Source: Nocardioides agri
GTDB taxonomy: Bacteria > Actinomycetota > Actinomycetes > Propionibacteriales > Nocardioidaceae
Assembly (NCBI RefSeq): GCF_013778305.1
Contig: NZ_JACEIC010000002.1
Location: forward strand, 1,305,708 to 1,369,707
Direction: 5' to 3'
DNA: 64,000 nt
Positions within the stretch are counted from its first letter, which is position 1; each line of letters opens with the position of its first letter. This document shows, one piece after another, positions 8,875-17,091 of this stretch. The position numbers and the translations under genes are program-made. Below the pieces are notes generated by a model. It saw only the letters and a list, made by a program, of their open reading frames with translations, was not told where the DNA came from and did no database searches.

Positions 8875-9771
8875 TCAGCCGGCCCGGCTGGGTGACGTGT
8901 CGAGTGGTCTGCCGACCGCGCGCTCGAGCTTGGCGACGGCCCGCCGTGCCCTGTTCCGGTGGCGGCGCCCGTACAGGCGCAGAACCTCGCCGTGAGCCCG
9001 TCGGCGCTGGGCGGCATCGAGGTCGGACCGACCGATCCAGTGCGACAGCTCCCGGCACTGCAGCAGGTCCATCGCGTGCCGGTGCCAGCTCGGCACGCCG
9101 AGGAGCCGGACGAGCTCCGGCACGTCGGTCTCGGACCGGCTGCGGCGGGCAAGCGTCGCCGGCACGTGTCCCCACGGACCCGCCAGCGCGAGCCGCGCTG
9201 CGAAGATCTCGTCCTCACGGAGGATGTTGCGGCGCGGCATGACCGCGACCTCCCGACGCATCATCGCGTACAAGGGATCCAGCAGTGCGAAGCCCGCGGT
9301 CATCAGCCGCAGCATCTCGGCGAACCGCTCCACCGGGTCGCTCGACGACAGCGCGGCGGGGTCGTAGCTGACCGGAGCGGTCTCGCCACCGTCGGCGTCC
9401 GTGTAGGCGATCTGGGTCGTCACGAGCACCCGGCGCTCGTCCTCGGCGAAGACCTGCAGGCACCGCGAGACGTAGTCGGGCTCGAGCGAGTCGTCGTCGC
9501 CCAGCCACCGCACGAAGCGACCACGACTGCTCTCCGCTGCGCCACGGAAGTTGTTGAGCAGGCCGACGTTCGTCGCGTGCCGTCGGTAGACCACACGGGG
9601 GTCCGCGGCCGCGTAGTGGCGGCACACCTCCTCGGTCCCGTCCGTCGACGCGTTGTCGCTGATCACGAGCTCGAGGTCGTCGTGGTCCTGGCGCAGCACG
9701 GACTCGATGGCCGGGGCGAGCGTGTCGGCCCCGTTGTAGACCGGCAGCGCGATCGAGACGGAGGCGCTCAC
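8875..9771 (-). CDS. Glycosyltransferase family 2
   Basis: A 298-residue GT2 enzyme. VSASVSIALPVYNGADTLAPAIESVLRQ is the classic N-terminus, followed by LELVISDNASTDGTEEVC and VRWLGDDDSLEPDYV, where DDD is the metal-binding motif. The C-terminal part (RREVAVMPRRNILREDEIFAARLAL) holds the DE-type catalytic base region. GTG 9771 overlaps the flippase stop (GTGA), so an upstream extension is not needed. It would transfer one sugar of the EPS repeat unit on the cytosolic membrane face. Donor unknown. Confidence 0.88.
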   Translation of the reverse strand: MSASVSIALPVYNGADTLAPAIESVLRQDHDDLELVISDNASTDGTEEVCRHYAAADPRVVYRRHATNVGLLNNFRGAAESSRGRFVRWLGDDDSLEPDYVSRCLQVFAEDERRVLVTTQIAYTDADGGETAPVSYDPAALSSSDPVERFAEMLRLMTAGFALLDPLYAMMRREVAVMPRRNILREDEIFAARLALAGPWGHVPATLARRSRSETDVPELVRLLGVPSWHRHAMDLLQCRELSHWIGRSDLDAAQRRRAHGEVLRLYGRRHRNRARRAVAKLERAVGRPLDTSPSRAG

Positions 9772-11309
9772 GCCTTCACCGCCCGACGCGCCGCCACGAC
9801 CGACCTCAGCTGCTCGCGGCACGCCGCTCGGCCCGACGCCGGCACCACCACCAGCAGGTAGACCACCCCGCCTGCCGTGCCGGCGACGGCCAGATCAGCG
9901 ATCGGCGACTCGAGCGGGATCGCGAGCGCCGCCATCACACCGCCGGCCGCGACGCCGGCCAGGACCGGGCGCCCGATCTTGCGGAGCACGGGTCCCATCG
10001 GGACGCCGGCGCGGTGCAGCATCCAGGCAGCCACCGGGATGGCCACCGCGAAAGCGACGACCGCGTGTCCGAGGGCGGCGCCCTGCATGCCGCCGGCGTT
10101 GGCGCCCAGCCACAGCGCCGGGAGGAGCGCGAGGAGCCAGACCAGGTTGACCCAGATCGAGACCTGGGTGTTGCCGAGCCCGGTCTGGATGTCGAAGACC
10201 AGCGCCGTGAACATCCGCGCGACCATCACGAACGCCAGGAAGCGGAGCGCCTCGGCGGCGGGTGCCCAGTCGGCGCCGTACAGGACGTGGACGAGCGACG
10301 GGGAGAGCGCGACGAACCCGGCCGCGATCGGGGCCACGACCGCGATCATCATCGGCAGCGTGCGTTGCACCCCGACCGCAACGTCGTCCGTCTCCCCCTC
10401 CGCGAGCCTCGAGAAGGCAGGGATCGACACGTACCGCACGGCAGTGCCGACCAGACCCGGGACCCAGCTCGAGATGTTGAACGCCAGCAGGTAGTAGCCG
10501 AGGACCACCGTGCCGAGGACGTGCCCGACGATCACGGAGTCCGAGTAGAGCAGCACCGACTCGATGCCCAGGCCGACGGCCAGGGGAGCGCCGAAGGAGA
10601 TGAGCCGACGCGCGATCTTGCGGTCGAAGCCGAGCCGGAAGGGCACCCGTGCCGTCCGCAGGACGAGGACGGTCACGACCAGCGCCTGGGCCAGCGTCCC
10701 CAGGACGAAGCTGTAGGCGCCGGCGCCTGCGAGGGCGAGCGACACGCTCAGCACGGCGCTGAACACGAAGCCGATCGCGATGACCTTCATCAGCAGGTCC
10801 TGCTGGAACCTGCGCTGGAGCACACCGACCGAGACGGCGGAGATGCCGTCGAGGACGATCGTGAGCGTCAGCAGGCGGATCAGGGGCGTCGCCTCTGGGC
10901 TGCCGGCGACGTCCGCCATCACCGGTGCGGCCATCCAGAACAGGGCGTACCACCCGAGGCTGAAGCCGATCGCGAGGGTCGTCGCGGTCGCTGCCATCTC
11001 CTCGACCCGTCCGCGCCACTGCACGGTGGCCGCGATCATCCCCATGTCGTTGACGTGGATCACGAAGGCGTTGGCAGCCAGCGCCACGGCGTACAGCCCG
11101 AAGTCGTGCGGCACGAGGATCCGGACCAGCACCAGGCTGATGGCGAAGGAGCCCGCCTTGAAGACCAGGTTGCCGATCAGCGCCCAGCCGAGGCCGCGCC
11201 CCGCTCGCTGCCCGATCGTGGAGACGTGGGACTCGGGTTGTGCCCCGTCGACCGGCCCGCTCGTCTCCGGAACCGTCACTGCGGACCCGCCCCGTTGCTG
11301 CTCGCTCAC
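9768..11309 (-). CDS. Wzx-type oligosaccharide flippase
   Basis: A 513-residue polytopic membrane protein of the MOP/PST exporter superfamily, which moves lipid-linked repeat units across the membrane. After an N-terminal hydrophilic stretch comes GRGLGWALIGNLVFKAGSFAISLVLVRILVPHDFGLYAVALA, the typical first two helices of Wzx/PST proteins. Roughly twelve to fourteen hydrophobic segments follow, up to VVYLLVVVPASGR. GTG 11309 lies 12 bases after the stop of the upstream gene. It pairs with the Wzz-like and Wzy-like genes of this locus to make a Wzx/Wzy-dependent export system. Confidence 0.9.
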   Translation of the reverse strand: MSEQQRGGSAVTVPETSGPVDGAQPESHVSTIGQRAGRGLGWALIGNLVFKAGSFAISLVLVRILVPHDFGLYAVALAANAFVIHVNDMGMIAATVQWRGRVEEMAATATTLAIGFSLGWYALFWMAAPVMADVAGSPEATPLIRLLTLTIVLDGISAVSVGVLQRRFQQDLLMKVIAIGFVFSAVLSVSLALAGAGAYSFVLGTLAQALVVTVLVLRTARVPFRLGFDRKIARRLISFGAPLAVGLGIESVLLYSDSVIVGHVLGTVVLGYYLLAFNISSWVPGLVGTAVRYVSIPAFSRLAEGETDDVAVGVQRTLPMMIAVVAPIAAGFVALSPSLVHVLYGADWAPAAEALRFLAFVMVARMFTALVFDIQTGLGNTQVSIWVNLVWLLALLPALWLGANAGGMQGAALGHAVVAFAVAIPVAAWMLHRAGVPMGPVLRKIGRPVLAGVAAGGVMAALAIPLESPIADLAVAGTAGGVVYLLVVVPASGRAACREQLRSVVAARRAVKA

Positions 11310-11320
11310 GACCGTCGCGC

Positions 11321-12325
11321 CTACCCGATCCGCTCGAGCCAGATCTCGCGCCACCAGCAGACGTACTGGCGGGGACAGTTGGCCGTGAAGGCCCCCTCGC
11401 AGACGATGTCCTCCAAGATGATGCACGGGTTCTTCATCGTGAGCATCCGCCCGGACCGCTCGTCGACGCACCGGGTGGCGCGAGCCTTCACCCGCGCGGT
11501 CCTGCCGCAGAACCTGGACATCTCCGCGTCGAACCCCATCCCGCGGTTGAGCAGGTTGCTGTCCAGCGTCGCCATGATCTCCTCACGCGACTTGATCCGG
11601 ACCAGCTCGCCGGGCTGGAGATCGAGGATCTCGGTCGGCGTACGCCCGCTGCGGACCCCGCCCTCGAGGAAGCCCCAGTGCAGGCCGTCGCGGATCAGGA
11701 GGAAGTCGGGCAGCAGCTTCTTGCTGAGGTTCTGGTAGCGGTTGAAGACCGCGATCAGGAAGGCACTGAGCACCTGGAGCACGCCCGCGTTGCCGGACAC
11801 GACGTCCTCGCGGTACTGACCCAGGTGCTTGAGCGGCAGCGCCTCGGGCGCCGCGCGCTGCATCTCCGTGCCCTGGCACGACCACCGGACCGCCCCGTCG
11901 TCGAACGGCTCCTTCTGGCTGTTGCGCACCAGCAGCGGCAGCAGCACGCGCTGCCCGGCGTCCGGTGTGGGCGTGACCGGGTCGTCGGCGGAGACGCGCT
12001 TGAGCCACTGCTCCTTCCAGTAGATCGAGCACGCGTTCTCGCACCCCCCGTGTGCCGACCCGTCACACCGTGACTCGGTCAGGTGCACCGCCTCGGACAT
12101 CCGGCGCAGGCCGGTGTGGCCGATGTAGTCGCACAGCTTGTGCGCGACCTTGTGCACCGTCAGCCTGCGGCCGCAGAAGGCGAGCATCTCGGGCATGAAG
12201 GGCAGCCCGTCGAGCTCGCCGTTCTCGTCCAGGGTCGCGTGGATCTCCTCAGCGGAGCGCACCTCGACGAGCTCTCCGACCTTCAGCGCCAGCGCTCCCG
12301 GCGCCGCGGTGGCAGCAGGTGTCAT
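11321..12325 (-). CDS. Duplicated cysteine-rich protein of unknown function
   Basis: A 334-residue soluble protein with no signal peptide, made of two related halves. The first repeat (about 10-105) has LKVGELVEVRSAEEIHATLDENGEL, FCGRRLTVHKVAHKLCD, and RCDG/GGCENAC...WKEQWLKR. The second (about 235-334) has LQPGELVRIKSREEIMATLDSNLLNRG, FCGRTARVKARATRCVD, and DIVCEG/NCPRQYVCWWREIWLERIG. The shared pattern FCGR-(x)n-C-(x)n-C-(x)n-C-x2-3-C-x2-W suggests a metal-binding or disulphide-stabilised module. ATG 12325 follows GAGGAG. It precedes the flippase by 11 bases and is co-directional, so an EPS role is likely, but no function is recognised. Confidence 0.8.
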   Translation of the reverse strand: MTPAATAAPGALALKVGELVEVRSAEEIHATLDENGELDGLPFMPEMLAFCGRRLTVHKVAHKLCDYIGHTGLRRMSEAVHLTESRCDGSAHGGCENACSIYWKEQWLKRVSADDPVTPTPDAGQRVLLPLLVRNSQKEPFDDGAVRWSCQGTEMQRAAPEALPLKHLGQYREDVVSGNAGVLQVLSAFLIAVFNRYQNLSKKLLPDFLLIRDGLHWGFLEGGVRSGRTPTEILDLQPGELVRIKSREEIMATLDSNLLNRGMGFDAEMSRFCGRTARVKARATRCVDERSGRMLTMKNPCIILEDIVCEGAFTANCPRQYVCWWREIWLERIG

Positions 12326-12386
12326 CGATCGCTCCTCGATCTCGTGCCGTTCCCCGACAGGGCCGAATCCCGGTGCGGCCACCTGC

Positions 12387-12394
12387 ACGCTAGG
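12387..12394 (-). promoter_or_regulatory. -10-like box
   Basis: CCTAGCGT on the minus strand would give a leader of about 55 bases before ATG 12325. The operator-like motif at 12435-12449 lies about 41 bases further upstream, a common position for an activator site. Confidence 0.4.
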
Positions 12395-12434
12395 CAGCGC
12401 CCCGGCGACGCCGGGCCGCTCTCGCCGAGCCCTC

Positions 12435-12449
12435 CCCTAAATGAGGGAC
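12435..12449. promoter_or_regulatory. Operator-like CCCT-N5-AGGG motif
   Basis: CCCCTAAATGAGGGA lies in the divergent region between the cysteine-rich gene (12325, -) and the Wzz-like gene (12531, +). The arms CCCT and AGGG are perfect around AAATG. It is a member of the recurring set; regulation of both directions is inferred. Confidence 0.4.
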
Positions 12450-12530
12450 GGCGGCGGCGAAGGCGTGCCCCCCGGACCCCAGCGACCAGAGACTTCAGGA
12501 AAGGTTCCTGAGGGGAGAGCGGACCGGAGC

Positions 12531-13361
12531 ATGGACTTCTGGATCACGATCGTCGGGCTCGTGCGACGCAAGGCGGTCATCATTCCCGCTGTGGTCGTCG
12601 CCGCCGTTCTCGGTGCGGCCGCCTACGTCAACACCCCGGTGAGCTACGTCTCGAGCAGCCTCATGGTGATGACGACGACGGAGTACGGCGGATCCGCGTC
12701 GCAGGATCCGTTGAACCCCACCCCCATGACCAACCCGATGCTGAACTTCAACGACAGCCTGCGCACCTCGGCGGCGATCCTGATCCAGGCCATGAACACC
12801 ATGGACGCGGCGCAGCAGCTCGGCATCGACGCCGACACCCGCCTGGTGGTCAACGACGGTCGCACCAACCCCGACCTGCTCGGCCTGAACGGTCCCTTCC
12901 TCTACATCGTGGCGGAGAGCAGCTCTCCGGAGGAGGCGCAGCAGGTCGTCGTACAGGCCCAGCAGCTGATGCGGGACAAGCTGCTCAGCTGGCAGCGCGC
13001 CGTGAAGGCACCCGCGCGGACCTACGTCAGCATGGTCGACGTCGTGACGCCCACCGCACCGGCGGCCGACGGTGCGCGCGCCAAGAAGCTCGCCGGCGCA
13101 GCGGCGCTGGCCGGGTTCTTCCTGACCATCGGCATCGCCTATGTCGGAAGCCGCACCCGCCGTGGACGGCGCGCGACCGCCACCGCGACCGCCAGCGCCG
13201 AAGCCGGAGCGGACGACGCGCCGCCGCCCCGGCCGCGCAAACGGTCCCGCCGGCAGCGACGGCGTCGACCGGAGCCCGAGGCCGAGCACCCGCACCCCGA
13301 CGCCGACGACTCGGACCGGCCGGCGCGGACGCCGGTGACCGCCGGGGCGAGGAAGCCGTGA
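12531..13361 (+). CDS. Wzz-like polysaccharide copolymerase (copy 1)
   Basis: A 276-residue membrane protein. An N-terminal helix (VVVAAVLGAAAYVN), an extracytoplasmic domain and a second helix (LAGAAALAGFFLTIGIAYVG) enclose a periplasmic-side loop, as in Wzz/CapA-type chain-length regulators. After the second helix comes a long basic/acidic cytosolic tail rich in Arg, Pro and Asp. No Walker motifs are present, so a partner tyrosine kinase would be encoded elsewhere. It begins MDFWITIVGLVRR, nearly the same as the gene at 13988 (MDFWRTVLVLFRR), and both contain TNPMLNF(N/D)xSL. It overlaps the next gene by four bases. Confidence 0.82.
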   Translation: MDFWITIVGLVRRKAVIIPAVVVAAVLGAAAYVNTPVSYVSSSLMVMTTTEYGGSASQDPLNPTPMTNPMLNFNDSLRTSAAILIQAMNTMDAAQQLGIDADTRLVVNDGRTNPDLLGLNGPFLYIVAESSSPEEAQQVVVQAQQLMRDKLLSWQRAVKAPARTYVSMVDVVTPTAPAADGARAKKLAGAAALAGFFLTIGIAYVGSRTRRGRRATATATASAEAGADDAPPPRPRKRSRRQRRRRPEPEAEHPHPDADDSDRPARTPVTAGARKP

Positions 13362-13975
13362 CCGATGGCTCCCCGCGCGACGGCTCCGTCCGAGGCCGAG
13401 CCGAGGAACCAGCAGGCGCTGCCGCGACGCCGACCAGGCGCCGGCGCCGCCGCCGGCGGCGTGTGCTCGCCGTCGTGGCTCTCCTGGTGCTCGTCATGTT
13501 CGGGGTGACGACGGCCCGGGTGTTCGTGTGGCCCGACCTGCGCCCGCTGCCTGGGCACGTCGACGCGATCGTCGAGCTGGGCGGACCGGGCGACCGGGAC
13601 GCGGTCACGCTCGATCTCGCCGCGCAGCACCTCGCTCCGCTGGTCATCCAGTCGACGGTCGCCAGTGACGCCCTCTCCGACACGTGCCTCCCTCCCGTAC
13701 CCGGTGTCGAGATCGGGTGCTTCCACCCAGCGCCGGACACCACCCGGGGGGAGGCGCGTTGGATCGGTGAGCAGGCGGCGGAGCACGGCTGGCACTCGAT
13801 CATCATCGTCACGACCCCGGACCACGCCTGGCGAGCGCGGCTGCGGGTCCAGCGCTGCTTCCCCGGCGAGGTCTACGTCGCGACCAGCCCGCTCCCGCCG
13901 CTGGACTGGTTCCGGCAGATCCCCTACCAGTGGGGGGCGAGCGCCAAGGCGCTGCTCCTCCAGCGCGCGTGCTGA
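13358..13975 (+). CDS. DUF218/YdcF-like membrane protein
   Basis: A 205-residue protein with one N-terminal transmembrane helix (VLAVVALLVLVMFGVTTARVF) preceded by nine consecutive Arg, so the N-terminus faces the cytosol. The outer domain matches DUF218/YdcF proteins: DAIVELGGPGDRDAVTLDLA, then ETRGEARWIGEQAAEHG-like TTRGEARW, then IIIVTTPDHAWRARLRVQRCF. This family often sits with polysaccharide and cell-wall genes, and its activity is not settled. It is flanked by the two Wzz-like genes and probably co-transcribed with both (start overlaps the stop at 13361; 12 bases to the next ATG). Confidence 0.75.
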   Translation: MTDGSPRDGSVRGRAEEPAGAAATPTRRRRRRRRRVLAVVALLVLVMFGVTTARVFVWPDLRPLPGHVDAIVELGGPGDRDAVTLDLAAQHLAPLVIQSTVASDALSDTCLPPVPGVEIGCFHPAPDTTRGEARWIGEQAAEHGWHSIIIVTTPDHAWRARLRVQRCFPGEVYVATSPLPPLDWFRQIPYQWGASAKALLLQRAC

Positions 13976-13987
13976 GGGGGAGGCGCG

Positions 13988-14755
13988 ATGGACTTCTGGC
14001 GAACCGTTCTGGTGCTGTTCCGGCGCTGGTACATCACCGTGCCCGCCTTCCTCGGGTCACTGGCACTGGCCGTGCTGGCGGGCTCCGCCGTCCCCGCCAC
14101 CTACCAGTCGGACTCCGTGGTCGTGCTGACGACACCGCTGACCGGCGGGACCGAGAGCCCGCTCGCGAAGTACCCGAACTCGCTGACGAACCCGATGCTG
14201 AACTTCGATCGCAGCCTCAGCCTCGCCGGCGCGATCCTGATCCAGCAGCTGAACAGCCCGGAGACCGCAACCGCCCTGGGCCTGACCCCGGGTGGCTCCG
14301 TGCACTACGAGGTGACCAACGGCAGCTCCAACCCCGAGCTGCTGGAGTCCGGCCCCTTCCTCTTCATCCACGCGACCGGCCCGACCCCGGAGGCGGCACG
14401 GAGGGTCACCGCGAGGCTGACCGAGATGGTGGGCGAGGTCCTCACCCAGCGTCAGGACGCGCTCAAGGCGCCGGCCGCCACGCACATCAACGTGCAGGTC
14501 GTGGTCCCCACGACCGCGGGCCACCTGCTCACCGACAATCCGATGCGGGCGACCGCCGCAGCGCTCGCCCTCGCCGGGATCGGGTGCCTCACAGCCGTCT
14601 ACGGCTTCGACAGCCTGATGACGCACCGCAGGCGCCGCAGAGCCGCCCGACGTGAGGAACGCACCCCCCGCACCGCCGTCCGTCCGGCCACCGCGTCAGG
14701 CCGCGAAGTGATTGCGGCGCCGCCGACGCGAGAACCCGTCGAGGCCGGAGGATGA
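13988..14755 (+). CDS. Wzz-like polysaccharide copolymerase (copy 2)
   Basis: A 255-residue paralogue of the gene at 12531, with the same layout: MDFWRTVLVLFRRWYITVPAFLGSLALAVLAG (first helix), a loop with ESPLAKYPNSLTNPMLNFDRSL and LIQQLNSPETATALG, then a second helix (ATAAALALAGIGCLTAVYG) and a basic tail. There is no kinase domain. Having two such proteins suggests a hetero-oligomeric chain-length complex or two polymer lengths. The ATG at 13988 follows GAGGGGGAGGCGCG. It is coupled to the Wzy-like gene by an ATGA overlap. Confidence 0.82.
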   Translation: MDFWRTVLVLFRRWYITVPAFLGSLALAVLAGSAVPATYQSDSVVVLTTPLTGGTESPLAKYPNSLTNPMLNFDRSLSLAGAILIQQLNSPETATALGLTPGGSVHYEVTNGSSNPELLESGPFLFIHATGPTPEAARRVTARLTEMVGEVLTQRQDALKAPAATHINVQVVVPTTAGHLLTDNPMRATAAALALAGIGCLTAVYGFDSLMTHRRRRRAARREERTPRTAVRPATASGREVIAAPPTREPVEAGG

Positions 14756-16134
14756 CCGTCCTCGACGGTCGAGAGGCCGACGTGCCGCTGCGGGACGGGC
14801 CTCGTCCCGACCGGTTCCAGCGGGCGGACGCCACCACGATCGTCGCGATCTTCGTCGTGCTCCAGTTCGCGCTGCCGTCCAAGCTCGTCATGAACGGGCT
14901 CCCGCTGTCCCTGTCAGCGGCGTCCCTCGTCGCGCTCGGGCTGGGCGCCCTGTGGTTCTGCACGCAGCTGACGTCCACCCTCGGCGCGGCCAAGGGCCGC
15001 ACGTTGGTCCGCACCGCGCTCTTCGGGTACGCGTGCGCGCTGATCATGTCCTACGGGAACTCGAGCCTCGCGTACCTGCCGCCCGACGAGCGCGCCAGCG
15101 GCGACCACGCCATGGTGGTCACCTTCGCGTTGATCTGCCTCGCCCTGGCCGTGTGCGACGGCGTCCGGAGCCGCGCTCGCCTGATCTTCCTCATCAAGGT
15201 CATGGTCGTGTGCGGGGCGTGGGTGGCGGTGGTCGGCATCCTCCAGTACCTCTTCGGCTTCGACCTCACGCTCCGCCTCCGACCGCCGGGCATGCACTTC
15301 ACGGCCTACGACCCCGTCGTGCTGCAGCGCGCCGGCCGCCGGGTGTCGGGGACGACGGCACACCCGATCGAGTTCGGCGTCTTCTGCGCGATGATGCTGC
15401 CGCTGGCCGCCCATGTCGCGTTCCGCACCAGGCGCGAGGGGCGGCGCCCCGTGTTCTGGTGGGTCTGCACCAGCCTGATCGCGGTCGGCCTGATGTTCTC
15501 GGTGTCCCGGTCGGCCATCCTCGCGATCGCCTGCGCCGGCGTCGTGCTGCTCTGCGGCTGGCCGGCCCGCGTGCGGGCGCAGATGCTGACCGTCGGCATC
15601 TGCTTCCTGGTGTTCATCCAGATCCTCTCGCCGGGGCTGCTGCGGACCTTCTTCGACCTGTTCCGCAACGCCGGCAACGACCCCAGCGTGCAGTACCGCA
15701 CGCACGACTACGCGACCGCCCGGGAGCTCATCTCCGAGCACCTGTGGCTGGGCAGGGGGATCGGCACCTGGTACGCCCCGAAGCACGAGATCTTCGACAA
15801 CCAGTTCCTCCTGACGCTGGTCGACAGCGGCGTCGTCGGGCTGGTCGCGTCGTTGCTCGTCACGCTGGCCGCGATCTTCTCGGCCCTACGGGTGATCTGG
15901 ATCTCCCACCACGAACGGGCCGCTGTGCCCACCGCGACCGACGACCAGGACCTCGCCATCGCCCTGACTGCGTCGCTGGCCGCGGTGCTCCCCACCTACG
16001 CGACCTTCGACTTCCATGGCTTCGCCACCGTGTCCTCCCTCTCGTACCTGCTCGTCGGCATCAGCGCTGCCCTGCTCCGGGCCGTCCGTGCCGACGCGGA
16101 GCGGGTCACGCCGGACCCGTACGCCGTGCAGTGA
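14752..16134 (+). CDS. O-antigen ligase/Wzy-like polymerase
   Basis: A 460-residue membrane protein with about eleven hydrophobic segments and a long outer loop between LFGFDLTLRLRPPGMHFTAYDPVVLQ and GTTAHPIEFGVFCAMMLPL, as in the O-antigen ligase/Wzy superfamily (PF04932-like). RTHDYATARELISEHLWLGRGIGTWYAPKHEIFDNQFLLTLVDSGVVGL is the typical signature (GxGxxxxxxxxxxxDN...LxxxGxxGL). In a Wzx/Wzy system it would polymerise repeat units on the outer side of the membrane. Its ATG 14752 overlaps the Wzz-like stop. Confidence 0.85.
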   Translation: MTVLDGREADVPLRDGPRPDRFQRADATTIVAIFVVLQFALPSKLVMNGLPLSLSAASLVALGLGALWFCTQLTSTLGAAKGRTLVRTALFGYACALIMSYGNSSLAYLPPDERASGDHAMVVTFALICLALAVCDGVRSRARLIFLIKVMVVCGAWVAVVGILQYLFGFDLTLRLRPPGMHFTAYDPVVLQRAGRRVSGTTAHPIEFGVFCAMMLPLAAHVAFRTRREGRRPVFWWVCTSLIAVGLMFSVSRSAILAIACAGVVLLCGWPARVRAQMLTVGICFLVFIQILSPGLLRTFFDLFRNAGNDPSVQYRTHDYATARELISEHLWLGRGIGTWYAPKHEIFDNQFLLTLVDSGVVGLVASLLVTLAAIFSALRVIWISHHERAAVPTATDDQDLAIALTASLAAVLPTYATFDFHGFATVSSLSYLLVGISAALLRAVRADAERVTPDPYAVQ

Positions 16135-16191
16135 CTCTCACCAGGATTGGGGACAGGCCCGGGGAAGGATCGGATCGGCCCTCGCGGGCTT

Positions 16192-16199
16192 CCTACGGT
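16192..16199 (+). promoter_or_regulatory. -10-like box for possible leaderless start
   Basis: CCTACGGT (hexamer TACGGT) ends six bases before ATG 16206. A TTGGGGACA half-site at 16147-16155 lies about 40 bases further upstream. GGTGGAGAC could instead act as a Shine-Dalgarno sequence if transcription starts further upstream. Confidence 0.35.
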
Positions 16200-16205
16200 G
16201 GAGAC

Positions 16206-17066
16206 ATGTCCCAGAAGCCGGTCCTGCTGCCGATCGAGCGTGGTGACCTGGCGGCCGTCGGCGACTTCCTGAGCCGACACCTGAACCCTCGTCTCACCCC
16301 GGACCAGTGGGCGGCCTCGATCGTGCCGACGTGGGTGGTGGATTCACCGAACCACGGCTATCGCCTGGTGCTGGACGACGAGATCGTCGGCGTGCACCTG
16401 GCGTTCTACTCCCAGCGCCTCGTCGACGGCGTCGTCGAGGACTTCTGCAACCTGGGCGCCTGGTGCGTGCTGGAGCCGCACCGCAGCCATGGGATCCGGA
16501 TGCTCCGGGCGCTGCTCGCCCAGCCGGGATACACCTTCACCGACCTCTCACCCAGCGGTGCGGTCGTCCCGCTCAACCAGCGGTTGCGATTCAGCTCGCT
16601 GGACACCGAGACGGTGCTCGTCCCCGCGCGCCCCCTCCCCTGGCCCCGTCGCACCAAGGTGATCCACGACCCCGCCGTCATCGAGTCCCGCCTCACGGGG
16701 ATGGACAAGGTGATCTTCGACGACCACCGGGGAGCGACCGCCGCGCGGCACCTGCTCCTGCAGCGAGGCGACCGGGAGTGCTACGTGATCTTCCGACACG
16801 ACCGGCGCAAGAACGTGCCCGCCTTCGCCTCGATCCTGCACGCGAGCGACCGCGAGCTGCTGTCCCAGTCGATGACCGAGCTGTCCCGGCACCTCCTCGT
16901 GCGCCACGGGGTCCTCTGCGTCCTCGGCGAGCTGCGCGTGATCGGTCCGCGGCCGTCGTTCAGCCTGCGCCTCAAGAGGCCGCGCCCCAAGATGTTCCGG
17001 AGCACGCGGGTCGGTGCCGATGCGATCGACTACCTCTACAGCGAGCTCACGTGCGTGGCGTGGTAG
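16206..17066 (+). CDS. GNAT-like N-acyltransferase of the EPS acyl-carrier cassette
   Basis: A 286-residue protein whose N-terminal half looks like a GNAT fold: GYRLVLDDEIVGVHLAFYSQRLV (strands with an internal substrate), then NLGAWCVLEPHRSHGIRMLRALL, matching the pyrophosphate-binding loop RxxGxG/A in degenerate form. The C-terminal half is less conserved (VIFRHDRRKNVPAFASILHASD). It is followed directly by an acyl ligase, a PLP decarboxylase and an ACP, so it probably transfers an ACP- or CoA-bound acyl/aminoacyl group to an amine. The true acceptor is unknown. The start is well placed after GGTGGAGAC. Confidence 0.7.
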   Translation: MSQKPVLLPIERGDLAAVGDFLSRHLNPRLTPDQWAASIVPTWVVDSPNHGYRLVLDDEIVGVHLAFYSQRLVDGVVEDFCNLGAWCVLEPHRSHGIRMLRALLAQPGYTFTDLSPSGAVVPLNQRLRFSSLDTETVLVPARPLPWPRRTKVIHDPAVIESRLTGMDKVIFDDHRGATAARHLLLQRGDRECYVIFRHDRRKNVPAFASILHASDRELLSQSMTELSRHLLVRHGVLCVLGELRVIGPRPSFSLRLKRPRPKMFRSTRVGADAIDYLYSELTCVAW

Positions 17067-17091
17067 CCACCTGTCAGAGATCGGGACCCCG

